NCBI RefSeq assembly: GCF_000745775.1
Contig: NZ_JQJY01000009.1
Span: forward strand, 1 to 64,000
Length of the DNA stretch: 64,000 nucleotides
From: Flavobacterium sp. ASV13
GTDB lineage: Bacteria; Bacteroidota; Bacteroidia; Flavobacteriales; Flavobacteriaceae
Direction of reading: 5' to 3'
Made by a program: the position numbers and the translations under genes. A model generated the notes under the pieces. That model had not been told where the DNA came from. It ran no database searches and was given only the letters and a program-made list of their open reading frames with translations. Positions within the stretch are counted from its first letter, which is position 1, and every line of letters begins with the position of its first letter. This document shows, piece by piece, positions 45,081 through 53,511 of the stretch.

Positions 45081-45098
45081 TCCCGATAGCTATCGGGA
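45081..45098. repeat. Perfect 18-bp palindrome TCCCGATAGCTATCGGGA
   Basis: It is directly fused to the 14-bp inverted repeat on its left and has no loop. Such GC-rich palindromes are scattered between Flavobacterium genes and often lie at convergent ends. A transcription-end or REP-like role is possible. Confidence 0.85.
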
Positions 45099-45119
45099 TT
45101 ATTTTGAAATTTAATTGTT

Positions 45120-45836
45120 TTACAAATTGATTTTTTCGAAAAAAGCAGTCTTATAGCTTTCACTGATTGGAATTCGTTTATCGCTAATCAAAACTTTATT
45201 TTTTTGTATCGATTTGACATGTTTTATATTAATGATATAAGATCTGTGAATTCGCGAAAATCCTTTGCTGGAAAGCAAATTTTCGAGTTTTATTAAACTG
45301 ATTAAAGTCAGCGTGAATTTATTGTCTGTAGTGTAAATTTTTACGTAATCTTTTAGCCCTTCGATAAATAGGATGTCTGCAAAATTCATTTTCACATTTT
45401 CATATTCCGCTCTTACAAACATAAAATCCTGTTCTAATTCGGGTACAGTCGTATTTTCAGAAATGGCCTGAATTGCTGTTGCGGGATTTATAATCTGCTG
45501 CGCTCTTACAACCGATTTTAAAAAACGATGAAACGGAATAGGTTTTACTAAATAATCCACAGCACCAAGATTAAAACCTTCGACAGCATAATCAGAATAG
45601 GCCGTTGTAAAAATAACCAAAGGTTTTTTTTCAATTGTATTTAAAAAATCAATTCCAGAGAAGTGAGGCATTTGAATGTCGAGGAAAATTAAATCAATAT
45701 TGTTTTGATTGATAAAAGATACAGCATCAATAGCATTATTGAAAGTATTTACCAATTCAAGATAGTCTACTTTTTTGACAAAATCTTCTAATAATTCGAC
45801 TGCTAAAGGTTCATCGTCAATAATTACACATTTCAT
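45120..45836 (-). CDS. LytTR family response regulator
   Basis: A 238-residue response regulator. The receiver domain has acidic residues in IIDDEPLA (Asp7, Asp8), the phospho-acceptor Asp53 in IFLDIQMP and the lysine in DYLVKPIP. A C-terminal LytTR DNA-binding domain (about 140-238) contains FIEGLKDYVKIYT and GFSRIHRSYIINI. It is the natural partner of the histidine kinase at 45980-47086. A -7 box in the gap between them means it can also be transcribed on its own. Confidence 0.94.
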   Translation of the reverse strand: MKCVIIDDEPLAVELLEDFVKKVDYLELVNTFNNAIDAVSFINQNNIDLIFLDIQMPHFSGIDFLNTIEKKPLVIFTTAYSDYAVEGFNLGAVDYLVKPIPFHRFLKSVVRAQQIINPATAIQAISENTTVPELEQDFMFVRAEYENVKMNFADILFIEGLKDYVKIYTTDNKFTLTLISLIKLENLLSSKGFSRIHRSYIINIKHVKSIQKNKVLISDKRIPISESYKTAFFEKINL

Positions 45837-45876
45837 TTGCTGGAAATTAGATTTTTAAAAATTTTGTTTTGGTGCT

Positions 45877-45884
45877 CAAAAGTA
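45877..45884 (-). promoter_or_regulatory. -7 box for the LytTR regulator
   Basis: The minus strand reads TACTTTTG, matching TAnnTTTG, 40 bases before the regulator ATG and within the 143-base gap after the kinase gene. The same GCTCAAAAGTA string occurs at the operon promoter (49283). Confidence 0.5.
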
Positions 45885-45979
45885 CTTTGAAATCAATCAA
45901 TTAAGTTTTAAAATTTTCATAAAATAAGCGTTTATTTTATAATTATCTCTTAACGTTTAAGCACAATCACAATCTCATT

Positions 45980-47086
45980 TTAACTAATGGCGGTCTGGAT
46001 TTCATCTAAATTTAAATGAAGATGAACTCTATAATATTGATTGTCTTGTGTAATAGCAAGCTGATGTGCATTTGGATAAAGAAGATCAAGTCGGTTTTGA
46101 ATGTTTACCAATCCAATTCCTGAGTTTTCGGGATCTTTTACATAGTTTTCGATTGTGTTTTCTATCCAGAAATCAAGGCTGTTTTCATGAATAAAAATTT
46201 TGATTTTGACATGAGCTGCACCTTTATAATCGGTTCCATATTTAAAGGCATTTTCGACAAACGAAATTAAGAGCAAAGGTTCGATGAACTTGTTTTTTGT
46301 ATCACCATGAACATTTATGACAATATCCTCAATGTTATTAAGCCTCAATTTTTGCAATTCAATATAATTCTGAATATAGTTGATTTCTTTTTCTAAAGCC
46401 ACCGTTTTATTGTCAGTTTCATACAACATATATCGCATGAGTTCAGACAATGTCACGATGGCATCAGGGACCAAATCAGATTTCTTGTGTGCTAATGAAT
46501 AAATACTGTTTAAGGAATTGAATAAAAAATGCGGATTAGTTTGTTTTCGCAAATAAATCAATTCAGTACTTGTTCTATGTGTTTCGGCAATTAATTTGTT
46601 TTGCTGATTATTGTAAAATTCAGTCAGCGTTCTAATAATTGCGCTTATCGTAAGTATTAAAATATAGAAAAAAGAAGGAGCAACTTTAAAAAAGAAAGGC
46701 TGTCTTATTTGAGTTCTAAAATGTGCGCCTTTTGGAAAAAATTGTGGATCGGGCATCATTCTTGGCGGACGCATGTTCTCTGGTCTAAGATGTCTGAATT
46801 CCGGAATAAAATAATTTGTTCGGATAATCATAAACAAGATGATTAGCGAGAGAGCAAAAACAAAGTAGAGCCAATATTTTTTTTCTAAAAGCAAAACCGG
46901 AACCAAGTAAAAATAGTTCAGATAAAACAATATAATTCCCGTAACCCATTGTGCATAAAAATCATTATTGATTCGGAAAGGACTTTCGTAAAATTGAATT
47001 AAAGAAGTCAATATAAAGAAAATCCATATGATACAATGAAATAGAATTTTGTTTGAATTTGTATTTTTAATGGCGTCAATCTTCAT
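45980..47086 (-). CDS. LytS/YehU-type sensor histidine kinase
   Basis: A 368-residue kinase with four N-terminal membrane helices (about 14-31, 45-65, 72-90, 135-152), a His_kinase domain with KQTNPHFLFNSLNSIYSL (phospho-acceptor His186), and an HATPase domain with FVENAFKYGTDY and GIGLVNIQNRL. An odd Pro/Met/Arg-rich stretch (ENMRPPRMMPDP) occupies the loop between helices three and four. The stop of the upstream DUF4907 gene is directly adjacent. It should signal to the LytTR regulator downstream. Confidence 0.94.
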   Translation of the reverse strand: MKIDAIKNTNSNKILFHCIIWIFFILTSLIQFYESPFRINNDFYAQWVTGIILFYLNYFYLVPVLLLEKKYWLYFVFALSLIILFMIIRTNYFIPEFRHLRPENMRPPRMMPDPQFFPKGAHFRTQIRQPFFFKVAPSFFYILILTISAIIRTLTEFYNNQQNKLIAETHRTSTELIYLRKQTNPHFLFNSLNSIYSLAHKKSDLVPDAIVTLSELMRYMLYETDNKTVALEKEINYIQNYIELQKLRLNNIEDIVINVHGDTKNKFIEPLLLISFVENAFKYGTDYKGAAHVKIKIFIHENSLDFWIENTIENYVKDPENSGIGLVNIQNRLDLLYPNAHQLAITQDNQYYRVHLHLNLDEIQTAIS

Positions 47087-47419
47087 TTAGAATTTTATTT
47101 TTAATAAAATTAAATCATTTTTCGTTACAGTAGGTGACATATTCTGGTCTAGTTTGCTAACCACTAATTCTGCTGTTTTTAAAGCTTCGTCTTCTGTTGA
47201 AAAGCTTTTTGTATCGCTAATTACCGGAATAATAGATTGTTTTATTAAAATTTTATTTTTGTTTGAAATAGTATATCCCCAGCCTGTTTTGGTAGGGAAA
47301 GAATCAATTTTAAATGCTTCTTTTTTTGCACATGCTGTGAATTGTAAAGCAAATAAAATAAACAATAAATTCTTCTGGATTTTACTCCAGAAGAATTGTT
47401 TTTTGGTATTAATTGTCAT
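47087..47419 (-). CDS. DUF4907 family protein
   Basis: A small secreted protein of 110 residues. The start is probably ATG 47419 (MTINTKKQFFWSKIQKNLLFILFALQFTACAKK), which gives a lipoprotein-type signal ending at Cys; the longer frame from 47464 overlaps the kelch gene further. The domain contains KTGWGYTISNKNKILIKQSIIPVI and EALKTAELVVSKL, matching DUF4907. It overlaps the end of the kelch gene by 11 bases and abuts the kinase, so translation is probably coupled. Confidence 0.87.
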   Translation of the reverse strand: MTINTKKQFFWSKIQKNLLFILFALQFTACAKKEAFKIDSFPTKTGWGYTISNKNKILIKQSIIPVISDTKSFSTEDEALKTAELVVSKLDQNMSPTVTKNDLILLKIKF

Positions 47420-48416
47420 CGTCGCTTTGTTCGTCAAGTGGTTTAAATTCCCAGGCATCATCAAAATAAGTGGAACCTGTTCGGCCTAACATATAAAACC
47501 CACGGTTATTAATAGCAAAACCAACAGCATCGGTTCTGGTTGCGCCTTCCATAGAAGTTCTTTCCGTCCAAAGGTCAGTTGAAGGATTATATTCCCACAC
47601 CGTTTTTATACCATCGCCGCCCACAATATATCCTAAACTATTCATAGAAAAACTTGATGCATTTGAACGTGTCACGGCATATTCATCATTGTAGGAGTAA
47701 TCATCATCAGTATCTTTGTCAATATCGCGCTTTCTTGTCCAAACGTCTGTGGCTGGGTCAAATTCCCAAAAATCTTCCTGATAAACACCATTATTGATTC
47801 CTGTTCCTAAATAAGCCTTGTCGCCAATTACGAAAACAGTTGCATTACGTCTTTTATTTCCGCTAAAACCATTTACCAATGTCCAGGCGTTTGTCTGGTC
47901 ATTATATTGATAGAAATCTTTCAGATAATTTCCATCATAACCAGTTCCAAAGTAAGCTTTTCCGCCCACTTGAAATCCAAGCGCACCATAACGGCCAGTT
48001 CCGGCAAAATCTGCTTTTTGACTCCAGCTGTTGCTTGTTGGGTCATATTGAAAAAAATCTTTTAATTTATTAGTTCCATCATAACCAAGACCAACATATC
48101 CTTTTTCATTTAGGGTAAAACTCGAAGCAGAACTTCTTCCTACACCTGTAAAATCAGCTTTTTGCTCCCAGTAATCTCCATTAGAGTTATAAGCCCATAA
48201 ATCTTTTAAATACACATCGCCAGTATAACCAGTTGCTACATATGCATAATCGCCAATAACAAAACTTGTGGCGCTAGATCTTGCCGGGCCATCAAATGCC
48301 GACTTTTTAATCCAGTTTCCAATCAAATCATCATCGTTATCATCATTACTGCAGCCTACAAAAACGAGAGCCGAAAATAGAGTCGCGAATAATATTCCTT
48401 TTTTCAAATTATTCAT
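47409..48416 (-). CDS. Kelch-repeat lipoprotein
   Basis: A 335-residue lipoprotein (lipobox FVGC, Cys22) whose body is a beta-propeller of six kelch-like repeats. Each repeat has the pattern A[TS]xFxIGxxxYxGTGYxG...KDFWxYxPxxxxW. Kelch propellers bind ligands or partner proteins; here the protein should sit in the outer membrane or on the surface. It lies in the same operon as a barrel protein, a DUF4907 protein and a kinase/regulator pair, so it may be the extracytoplasmic part of a sensing system. That role is inferred. Confidence 0.88.
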   Translation of the reverse strand: MNNLKKGILFATLFSALVFVGCSNDDNDDDLIGNWIKKSAFDGPARSSATSFVIGDYAYVATGYTGDVYLKDLWAYNSNGDYWEQKADFTGVGRSSASSFTLNEKGYVGLGYDGTNKLKDFFQYDPTSNSWSQKADFAGTGRYGALGFQVGGKAYFGTGYDGNYLKDFYQYNDQTNAWTLVNGFSGNKRRNATVFVIGDKAYLGTGINNGVYQEDFWEFDPATDVWTRKRDIDKDTDDDYSYNDEYAVTRSNASSFSMNSLGYIVGGDGIKTVWEYNPSTDLWTERTSMEGATRTDAVGFAINNRGFYMLGRTGSTYFDDAWEFKPLDEQSDDDN

Positions 48417-48432
48417 AATGTATTAAATTTAT

Positions 48433-49266
48433 TTATTGTTTGTATTTGATGCCAATGCCAAAAATGTATCCATTTCCTGTATTAAAATTATATACGGTAT
48501 GGTTTTTAGAATCAGTAAGATTGTATTTTTTGTTAAAATCATAGCCTGCTTTAAAATCCAAAAACCAATTTGAATCTACGTTTCTTTCATATTCAAAAGC
48601 TGATGTCATTTGTGATAAACTCATTTTTGAAGCAGCATAATCTAAAGCTGGTTTTTGATCTAGATGATAAAAACTTCCATTGAAACTGTTTGTTAAACTG
48701 AATGTATTTCGGATATTATTTGAATATGAAATCTTTGAATCCGGAAAACCAACCGAAACTATGCTTTTGTCGCTTATCGTATAGTTTATTGTCGCTATAG
48801 GAATAAATTTCGCAGCTCCAAAAATGGCTGATCGTGCGCCACCAATAGTAATATTTGTTCTGGAATTCACTTGCTGGCTAACTTCAAAACTACCTAGCAG
48901 AGTAAAATCAGACCAATCTAAATTTTCCTGAAAACTGAACATTGGCGCAAGCGAAAATTTCAATTTTGTTTTATCTGAAGCCTTAAGTATATAGCCCGTT
49001 TTGTTTTGAAATTGATTAAACCGATCTAGATTTTCAAATTCCAAAAACTCATAATTTACATTTAGCTTAGAATATTCAGATGTATTAGTGAACTGATTTT
49101 TATCGCGTATTTTTTTATTGAATACTACCGAAATATTGCTTTCATTAAAATCAATTTTATCAGTAGGTTCTGTTTTTAAATTCGCATCTGCCAAAAAAGT
49201 TCCTTGAGCCTTCATACTAAAAAATGAAATTGTAAAAACCGAACATATTAAAAACCTTATTCTCAT
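48433..49266 (-). CDS. Predicted outer membrane beta-barrel protein
   Basis: A 277-residue protein with a signal peptide (LICSVFTISFFSMKAQG) and alternating strands ending in aromatic residues, including the last strand YIFGIGIKYKQ. This indicates a small outer membrane barrel. No family was recognised. It is the first gene of a minus-strand operon running through kelch, DUF4907, kinase and regulator genes, preceded by a strong -7 box. Confidence 0.82.
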   Translation of the reverse strand: MRIRFLICSVFTISFFSMKAQGTFLADANLKTEPTDKIDFNESNISVVFNKKIRDKNQFTNTSEYSKLNVNYEFLEFENLDRFNQFQNKTGYILKASDKTKLKFSLAPMFSFQENLDWSDFTLLGSFEVSQQVNSRTNITIGGARSAIFGAAKFIPIATINYTISDKSIVSVGFPDSKISYSNNIRNTFSLTNSFNGSFYHLDQKPALDYAASKMSLSQMTSAFEYERNVDSNWFLDFKAGYDFNKKYNLTDSKNHTVYNFNTGNGYIFGIGIKYKQ

Positions 49267-49282
49267 TACTTAATTATTGGCT

Positions 49283-49290
49283 CAAAAGTA
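49283..49290 (-). promoter_or_regulatory. -7 box for the kelch/kinase operon
   Basis: The minus strand reads TACTTTTG (TAnnTTTG), 16 bases before the ATG of the barrel gene, so the leader is short. Confidence 0.55.
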
Positions 49291-49473
49291 GATGGCTGAT
49301 GCTTTAAAAAAAAAGAATATATATGTATGGCGTTTTTTGATAGACTAAATCCCTTTTTTAGAGGTTGAATCGGAGATTGGTTTGTGTTGCTGTATCATAG
49401 ATGCTTTTTTGCTGTTTGTAGTCCAAAAAACAGTGGTTGTATATGTTATAGTGTGGTGCAGATTACAGCCTTC

Positions 49474-49481
49474 TATATTTG
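49474..49481 (+). promoter_or_regulatory. -7 box for the DUF4270 gene
   Basis: TATATTTG matches TAnnTTTG and overlaps the TTG codon at 49479 that opens the longest frame; translation must therefore start at ATG 49497. Confidence 0.65.
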
Positions 49482-49496
49482 CCGAAAAATTTTATT

Positions 49497-50828
49497 ATGC
49501 ACAAGTTTATATTGATGTTCTTTTTTGCTATCACGATACTTTCATGTGGAACTGATACTGATGCAGGTGAATTTGTTGTTGGATCAGATTATTTAGCGGT
49601 CAACAACAAAGTGATTTTAATTGATACTGTTACAGTGGATATGGCAACAATAAATTTTGATTCATTGATCACCTCAAACAAAAGCAGAATTTTAGTTGGA
49701 AATTATGATGATCCTGTTTTTGGGAAAGTAAAATCAAACAGTTATTTCCAATTGGCTGGAGATTCTTATTCTTTAAATTCTGGAGGTGGTTCAGATACAG
49801 AAAATGTCAATTATGTTTTCGATTCGATTGCCATGATTTTAAAATATGATAATTACTATTATGGAGATACTACAAAAGTCCAGACGTTGGATATTCATAG
49901 AGTGATGCAAACAGTAAAACCAAATTCTGAAGATGCGAATTTTTATAATAATTCCTCACTGACCTATAACAGTGAAAGTATCGGAAGTATTTCATACAAG
50001 CCAAGACCAATCGAAAAAGATTCTATTACAATAAAAATGAGTGATGCATTTGGTTCGGCGCTTTTTCAAAAACTTAAAAAAAGAGAAATTACAGATTTTG
50101 ATAGTTTTTCAGAATATCTCAGAGGACTTGTTATTGTTCCCTCAACTTCAAACTCATCGAGTATGATTGGTTTTCATGTGGGAACTAGCAAAGTACGATT
50201 GTATTATTCAAAATATCAGGCCGATACCGAGGAAATATCTTATGTCGTAGATTTTACAATTACAGATCCGGAAAGACAGTTTAATGCTATTTCGTCAGAT
50301 AAAACGGGAACTTTGCTCCAGAATTTGCCAATTTCCAGCAGTAAATTATCCAGTTCGCTCACTGATCGGCAAGGCTTCATTCAGTCGGGGACAGGTGTGG
50401 CCTGCAGAATCGATTTTCCAAACATAAAACAGCTGAAGAGCATTTCAGATAATGGTGCGATTGTCAATGCAGAACTTATTTTAAAGCCGGTCAATAATAC
50501 GTATTCTTCTAAATATCCTCTGGCAGATTCTTTGTCTGTATTTGTAGCAGATAATCTAAACCGAATAAGTGCTTCGTTAGTAAATTCTGCCGGAACAACT
50601 GTTTATGGTGTTTTGAACAAAAAGAGTGATGAGTTCAATGAAGATGTAGGATATTCAATTCCGGTTGGTAATTTTTTGCAGCGGGAAATGCTGAAAAAAT
50701 CTGATGCAAGATCGTCTTTGATTTTAGCTCTTCCCGGAATTTATAAAACCGTAAATCGAATAGTCTTAGGTGATCAAAAGCATTTGAATAACAAAATTCA
50801 ATTGAAAATTTATTATATATCATATTAA
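49497..50828 (+). CDS. DUF4270 family lipoprotein
   Basis: A 443-residue lipoprotein with signal MHKFILMFFFAITILSCGTD (Cys17). The DUF4270 family begins about residue 25 with EFVVGSDYLAVNNKVILIDTVTVDMATI and has the conserved SRILVGNYDDPVFGKVKSNSYFQL. Members are abundant in Bacteroidota and predicted to be surface or periplasmic, with unknown function. It is joined to the barrel gene downstream with no gap between stop and start, which suggests that the two products work together in the envelope. Confidence 0.9.
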   Translation: MHKFILMFFFAITILSCGTDTDAGEFVVGSDYLAVNNKVILIDTVTVDMATINFDSLITSNKSRILVGNYDDPVFGKVKSNSYFQLAGDSYSLNSGGGSDTENVNYVFDSIAMILKYDNYYYGDTTKVQTLDIHRVMQTVKPNSEDANFYNNSSLTYNSESIGSISYKPRPIEKDSITIKMSDAFGSALFQKLKKREITDFDSFSEYLRGLVIVPSTSNSSSMIGFHVGTSKVRLYYSKYQADTEEISYVVDFTITDPERQFNAISSDKTGTLLQNLPISSSKLSSSLTDRQGFIQSGTGVACRIDFPNIKQLKSISDNGAIVNAELILKPVNNTYSSKYPLADSLSVFVADNLNRISASLVNSAGTTVYGVLNKKSDEFNEDVGYSIPVGNFLQREMLKKSDARSSLILALPGIYKTVNRIVLGDQKHLNNKIQLKIYYISY

Positions 50829-52064
50829 ATGAAAAGTAAAATAATTTATTTATGTGGCGCTATTTTATTGTCGCTGACTTCATTTTCTCAAAGTATTTCA
50901 AGTTCGCCATATTCTCTTTATGGCGTTGGAAGCGTTTATGAGTCTGATTTTGGAATTCTTCCTTCAATTGGGTCATCAGGAATGGCTTTGCCTTCAGATA
51001 CTTTTATCAATAACTTAAATCCTGCATCGTTAGGTTTTACTTCATTAAATCATTTTATGTTTGATATTGGAGGAAGAGCTATTGCAACAACTTATCAAAG
51101 CAGTTCTCGCTCAGAAAAAAGAAATAATTTTCAGTTTTCACACCTGGCTTTTGCTTTTCCTGTAACTAAAAATTCAGGATTTAGTTTAGCATTACGTCCA
51201 TATTCAAGTGGTGCTTTTAAAATTTCAAATCTAAAATTGTCTATAGAAAATAGTCAGGAATATTACTATTTAACAGCAGTTGGATCTGGTGGATTAAATA
51301 ATTTTGATTTTTCATACGGATATAGATTTGGGAAGAAACTTTCTGTTGGCTTGTCTGGCTCAGTATTATTTGGAAGTACGGCCGATGAACGAAATTTCCT
51401 GATTCAAAATACACTCACAACAGTCACCAAAAAGACGAGTTATAACGGCCTTCGAGCAACACTTGGAGCGCAGTACAAAATTGATTCGACCTTTACAATT
51501 GCTCCAGTAATTAAATTGCCAGCTCAAGTCAAAGCGTCAAAAGTACAGAGTGTTGAAGTTGTTGCAGATGAGGTTATTACAACTGTCCAGTCTAATGTAG
51601 CTTCAGATGTTGATGATTATTATATGCCCCTGGAAATAGGAGTGGGGTTTAGTAAACGCTTTAAGAATAATTTGAATATGACTTTAGACTATGAAAAAAG
51701 CTTTTGGAACGGAACCAATCAATCTGAGCTATACGGGAATTTTGTAAATCAGGATCGGTTTGCCCTTGGATTTACATATCGTGCCAAAAAAGATTTTCGG
51801 AAATACTGGGATAGGGTGCAATACGCAATGGGAGCCAATTTTGATAATGGTTATCTTGAAGTGGATGGAAAGCGCGTAAATAATGCCGCATTTTCAATTG
51901 GACTTTTTCTTCCGATAGAAAATACATTAACCACCTTGAATATCTCCTATTCATATGGACAAAAAGGAAGAATAGCGGATGATTTAATAAAAGAAAATTA
52001 CCATAAATTATCGCTCAATTTATCGTTAGACGGAATTTGGTTCGTCAAGCGAAAAATAGAATAA
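50829..52064 (+). CDS. FadL-like outer membrane beta-barrel protein
   Basis: A 411-residue protein with a signal peptide (LCGAILLSLTSFSQS). After SSPYSLYGVGSVYESDFGILPSIGSSGMAL it has a FadL/OMPP1-like N-terminal hatch pattern (NNLNPASLGF) and then barrel strands. The protein is a probable outer membrane channel or transporter. It follows the DUF4270 gene directly, as is common in Flavobacteriaceae. It converges with murI, separated by 2 bases. The FadL assignment is by pattern only. Confidence 0.8.
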   Translation: MKSKIIYLCGAILLSLTSFSQSISSSPYSLYGVGSVYESDFGILPSIGSSGMALPSDTFINNLNPASLGFTSLNHFMFDIGGRAIATTYQSSSRSEKRNNFQFSHLAFAFPVTKNSGFSLALRPYSSGAFKISNLKLSIENSQEYYYLTAVGSGGLNNFDFSYGYRFGKKLSVGLSGSVLFGSTADERNFLIQNTLTTVTKKTSYNGLRATLGAQYKIDSTFTIAPVIKLPAQVKASKVQSVEVVADEVITTVQSNVASDVDDYYMPLEIGVGFSKRFKNNLNMTLDYEKSFWNGTNQSELYGNFVNQDRFALGFTYRAKKDFRKYWDRVQYAMGANFDNGYLEVDGKRVNNAAFSIGLFLPIENTLTTLNISYSYGQKGRIADDLIKENYHKLSLNLSLDGIWFVKRKIE

Positions 52065-52066
52065 CG

Positions 52067-52843
52067 TTAAAAATCCTTGTGAATTACAGGATATTTATAG
52101 TCTAAAATTGATTCTAACACTGCCGGATTTGAATTGACATAAAATTCAGGTTCCCTTTGTTTAAGTTCAGAAAAACCAACTTTTTCACGCAAAATATTTT
52201 GAGTCTGACGGGCCACCGCTTCTCCAGAATCTATGATTTGGATGTGGTCCGGCAGAATTTTTTTTATCTGAGGAATCAAATAAGGATAATGACTGCAGCC
52301 TAAAACAAGATAATCAATATTGGCATCGATCATTGGTTGTAAATAAGATTCTAACAGCTGAGTCATTTCAGGTGAGTTTAAATTTCCATCTTCTATAAGC
52401 TGAACTAAGCCATGACCAACTTGTTCGATTATAGTAGTGTGCTGAAACATTTCGGCTGTTTTGTTAAACAGTTCGCTGTTTAAAGTTCCTTTGGTAGCTA
52501 AAATTCCAATAACCTGAGTTTTAGAATTATTTGCTGCTGGTTTAATAGCAGGCTCAATTCCTATAAATGGAATATCATAATCTGCACGAAGTTCTCTAAT
52601 TGCATTTGTGGTTGCAGTATTACAGGCAACAACAATTAATTTACAGCCCATTTCAATTAACAAATCTGTATTCTTTTTACTGAGCGCTACAATTTCCTCC
52701 TTGGTTTTTTGACCGTAAGGTGCATTTTTGCTGTCTGCTAAATAAATGGTTTTCTCGTTTGGAAGGAGATTGTGAATTTCATTCCAGATTGAAGTTCCTC
52801 CAATTCCAGAATCAAAAACGCCTATAGGATTATTGTTTGTCAT
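52067..52843 (-). CDS. murI: Glutamate racemase
   Basis: MurI converts L-glutamate to D-glutamate for peptidoglycan. At 258 residues it has the standard layout: GVFDSGIGG (Asp11), the two catalytic cysteines in VVACNTATTNA (Cys74) and LGCSHYP (near residue 183), and GIEPAIKPA between them. It follows the Skp-type genes but is separated from them by a terminator and has its own -7 box close to the start. The role in cell-wall synthesis suits the envelope gene neighbourhood. Confidence 0.96.
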   Translation of the reverse strand: MTNNNPIGVFDSGIGGTSIWNEIHNLLPNEKTIYLADSKNAPYGQKTKEEIVALSKKNTDLLIEMGCKLIVVACNTATTNAIRELRADYDIPFIGIEPAIKPAANNSKTQVIGILATKGTLNSELFNKTAEMFQHTTIIEQVGHGLVQLIEDGNLNSPEMTQLLESYLQPMIDANIDYLVLGCSHYPYLIPQIKKILPDHIQIIDSGEAVARQTQNILREKVGFSELKQREPEFYVNSNPAVLESILDYKYPVIHKDF

Positions 52844-52847
52844 AATA

Positions 52848-52855
52848 CAAATTTA
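52848..52855 (-). promoter_or_regulatory. -7 box for murI, giving a nearly leaderless transcript
   Basis: The minus strand reads TAAATTTG only 4 bases before the murI ATG. As no later in-frame start fits the conserved N terminus, the mRNA probably has little or no leader. Confidence 0.5.
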
Positions 52856-52933
52856 ATATTTTTTGAAATAAATTGGTATTTGAATTTAGTTGAAATCCAC
52901 GAATTATTTTCTTTTTTAATTTTAATTTATTGT

Positions 52934-52972
52934 AAAAAAAAACTGCTCAAACTTTTAGCGTTGAGCAGTTTT
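52934..52972 (-). terminator. Terminator after the ompH/skp gene pair
   Basis: On the minus strand the stem AAAACTGCTCAA/TTGAGCAGTTTT is followed by a run of T residues. It ends the uppS-bamA-ompH-ompH unit before murI. Confidence 0.92.
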
Positions 52973-52993
52973 TGATAAGAAGAAATCCGTTTA

Positions 52994-53497
52994 TTAGAAT
53001 CCTAAATCTTTTTTAACATCAGCAGTAATGTTTGGACCATCAGCTAAGATAAGAGTAGAACCATCTAAAACATATTGGAAACCTTTAGCTTTTCCAACTT
53101 TTTGGATAGAAGCTTTCACTTTTTCCATAATTGGTTTCATGATATCATTATCTTTTTGTTGTAGTTCTTTTTGTGCATTGTCTCTGTAATCAACAATTCT
53201 TTTTTGCATATCCTGAACTTCTTTAGCACGCTCTGTGTTAACAGCTTCAGTTGCTGTAGTAGATTCAGTTTCGTACTTTTTGATTTTAGTTTGATATTCC
53301 TCAACCATTTTTTTGTATTCTGCGTCGTATGTACCACTTAATTTTTGTAGTTGATTTTGAGCATCTAGCATAGCAGGCATTTTCGACATAATCTCGCTAA
53401 CATCAACATGGGCAACCTTAGCCTGTGCATTCATTGTGTTACTTGCGCCTAAAATTAAAACGGCAGCAATTAGTAAAGTTTTGATTTGTTTCATCAT
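52994..53497 (-). CDS. OmpH/Skp family periplasmic chaperone, short
   Basis: A 167-residue Skp-type chaperone with a signal peptide (LLIAAVLILGASNTMNAQA), the conserved KVAHVDVSEIMSKMP start, a long coiled-coil (about 45-120) and the C-terminal GFQYVLDGSTLI segment. Skp proteins hold unfolded outer membrane proteins in the periplasm and pass them to BamA, whose gene is two positions upstream in the same operon. Confidence 0.94.
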   Translation of the reverse strand: MMKQIKTLLIAAVLILGASNTMNAQAKVAHVDVSEIMSKMPAMLDAQNQLQKLSGTYDAEYKKMVEEYQTKIKKYETESTTATEAVNTERAKEVQDMQKRIVDYRDNAQKELQQKDNDIMKPIMEKVKASIQKVGKAKGFQYVLDGSTLILADGPNITADVKKDLGF

Positions 53498-53511
53498 TTT
53501 TAAAATATTAA

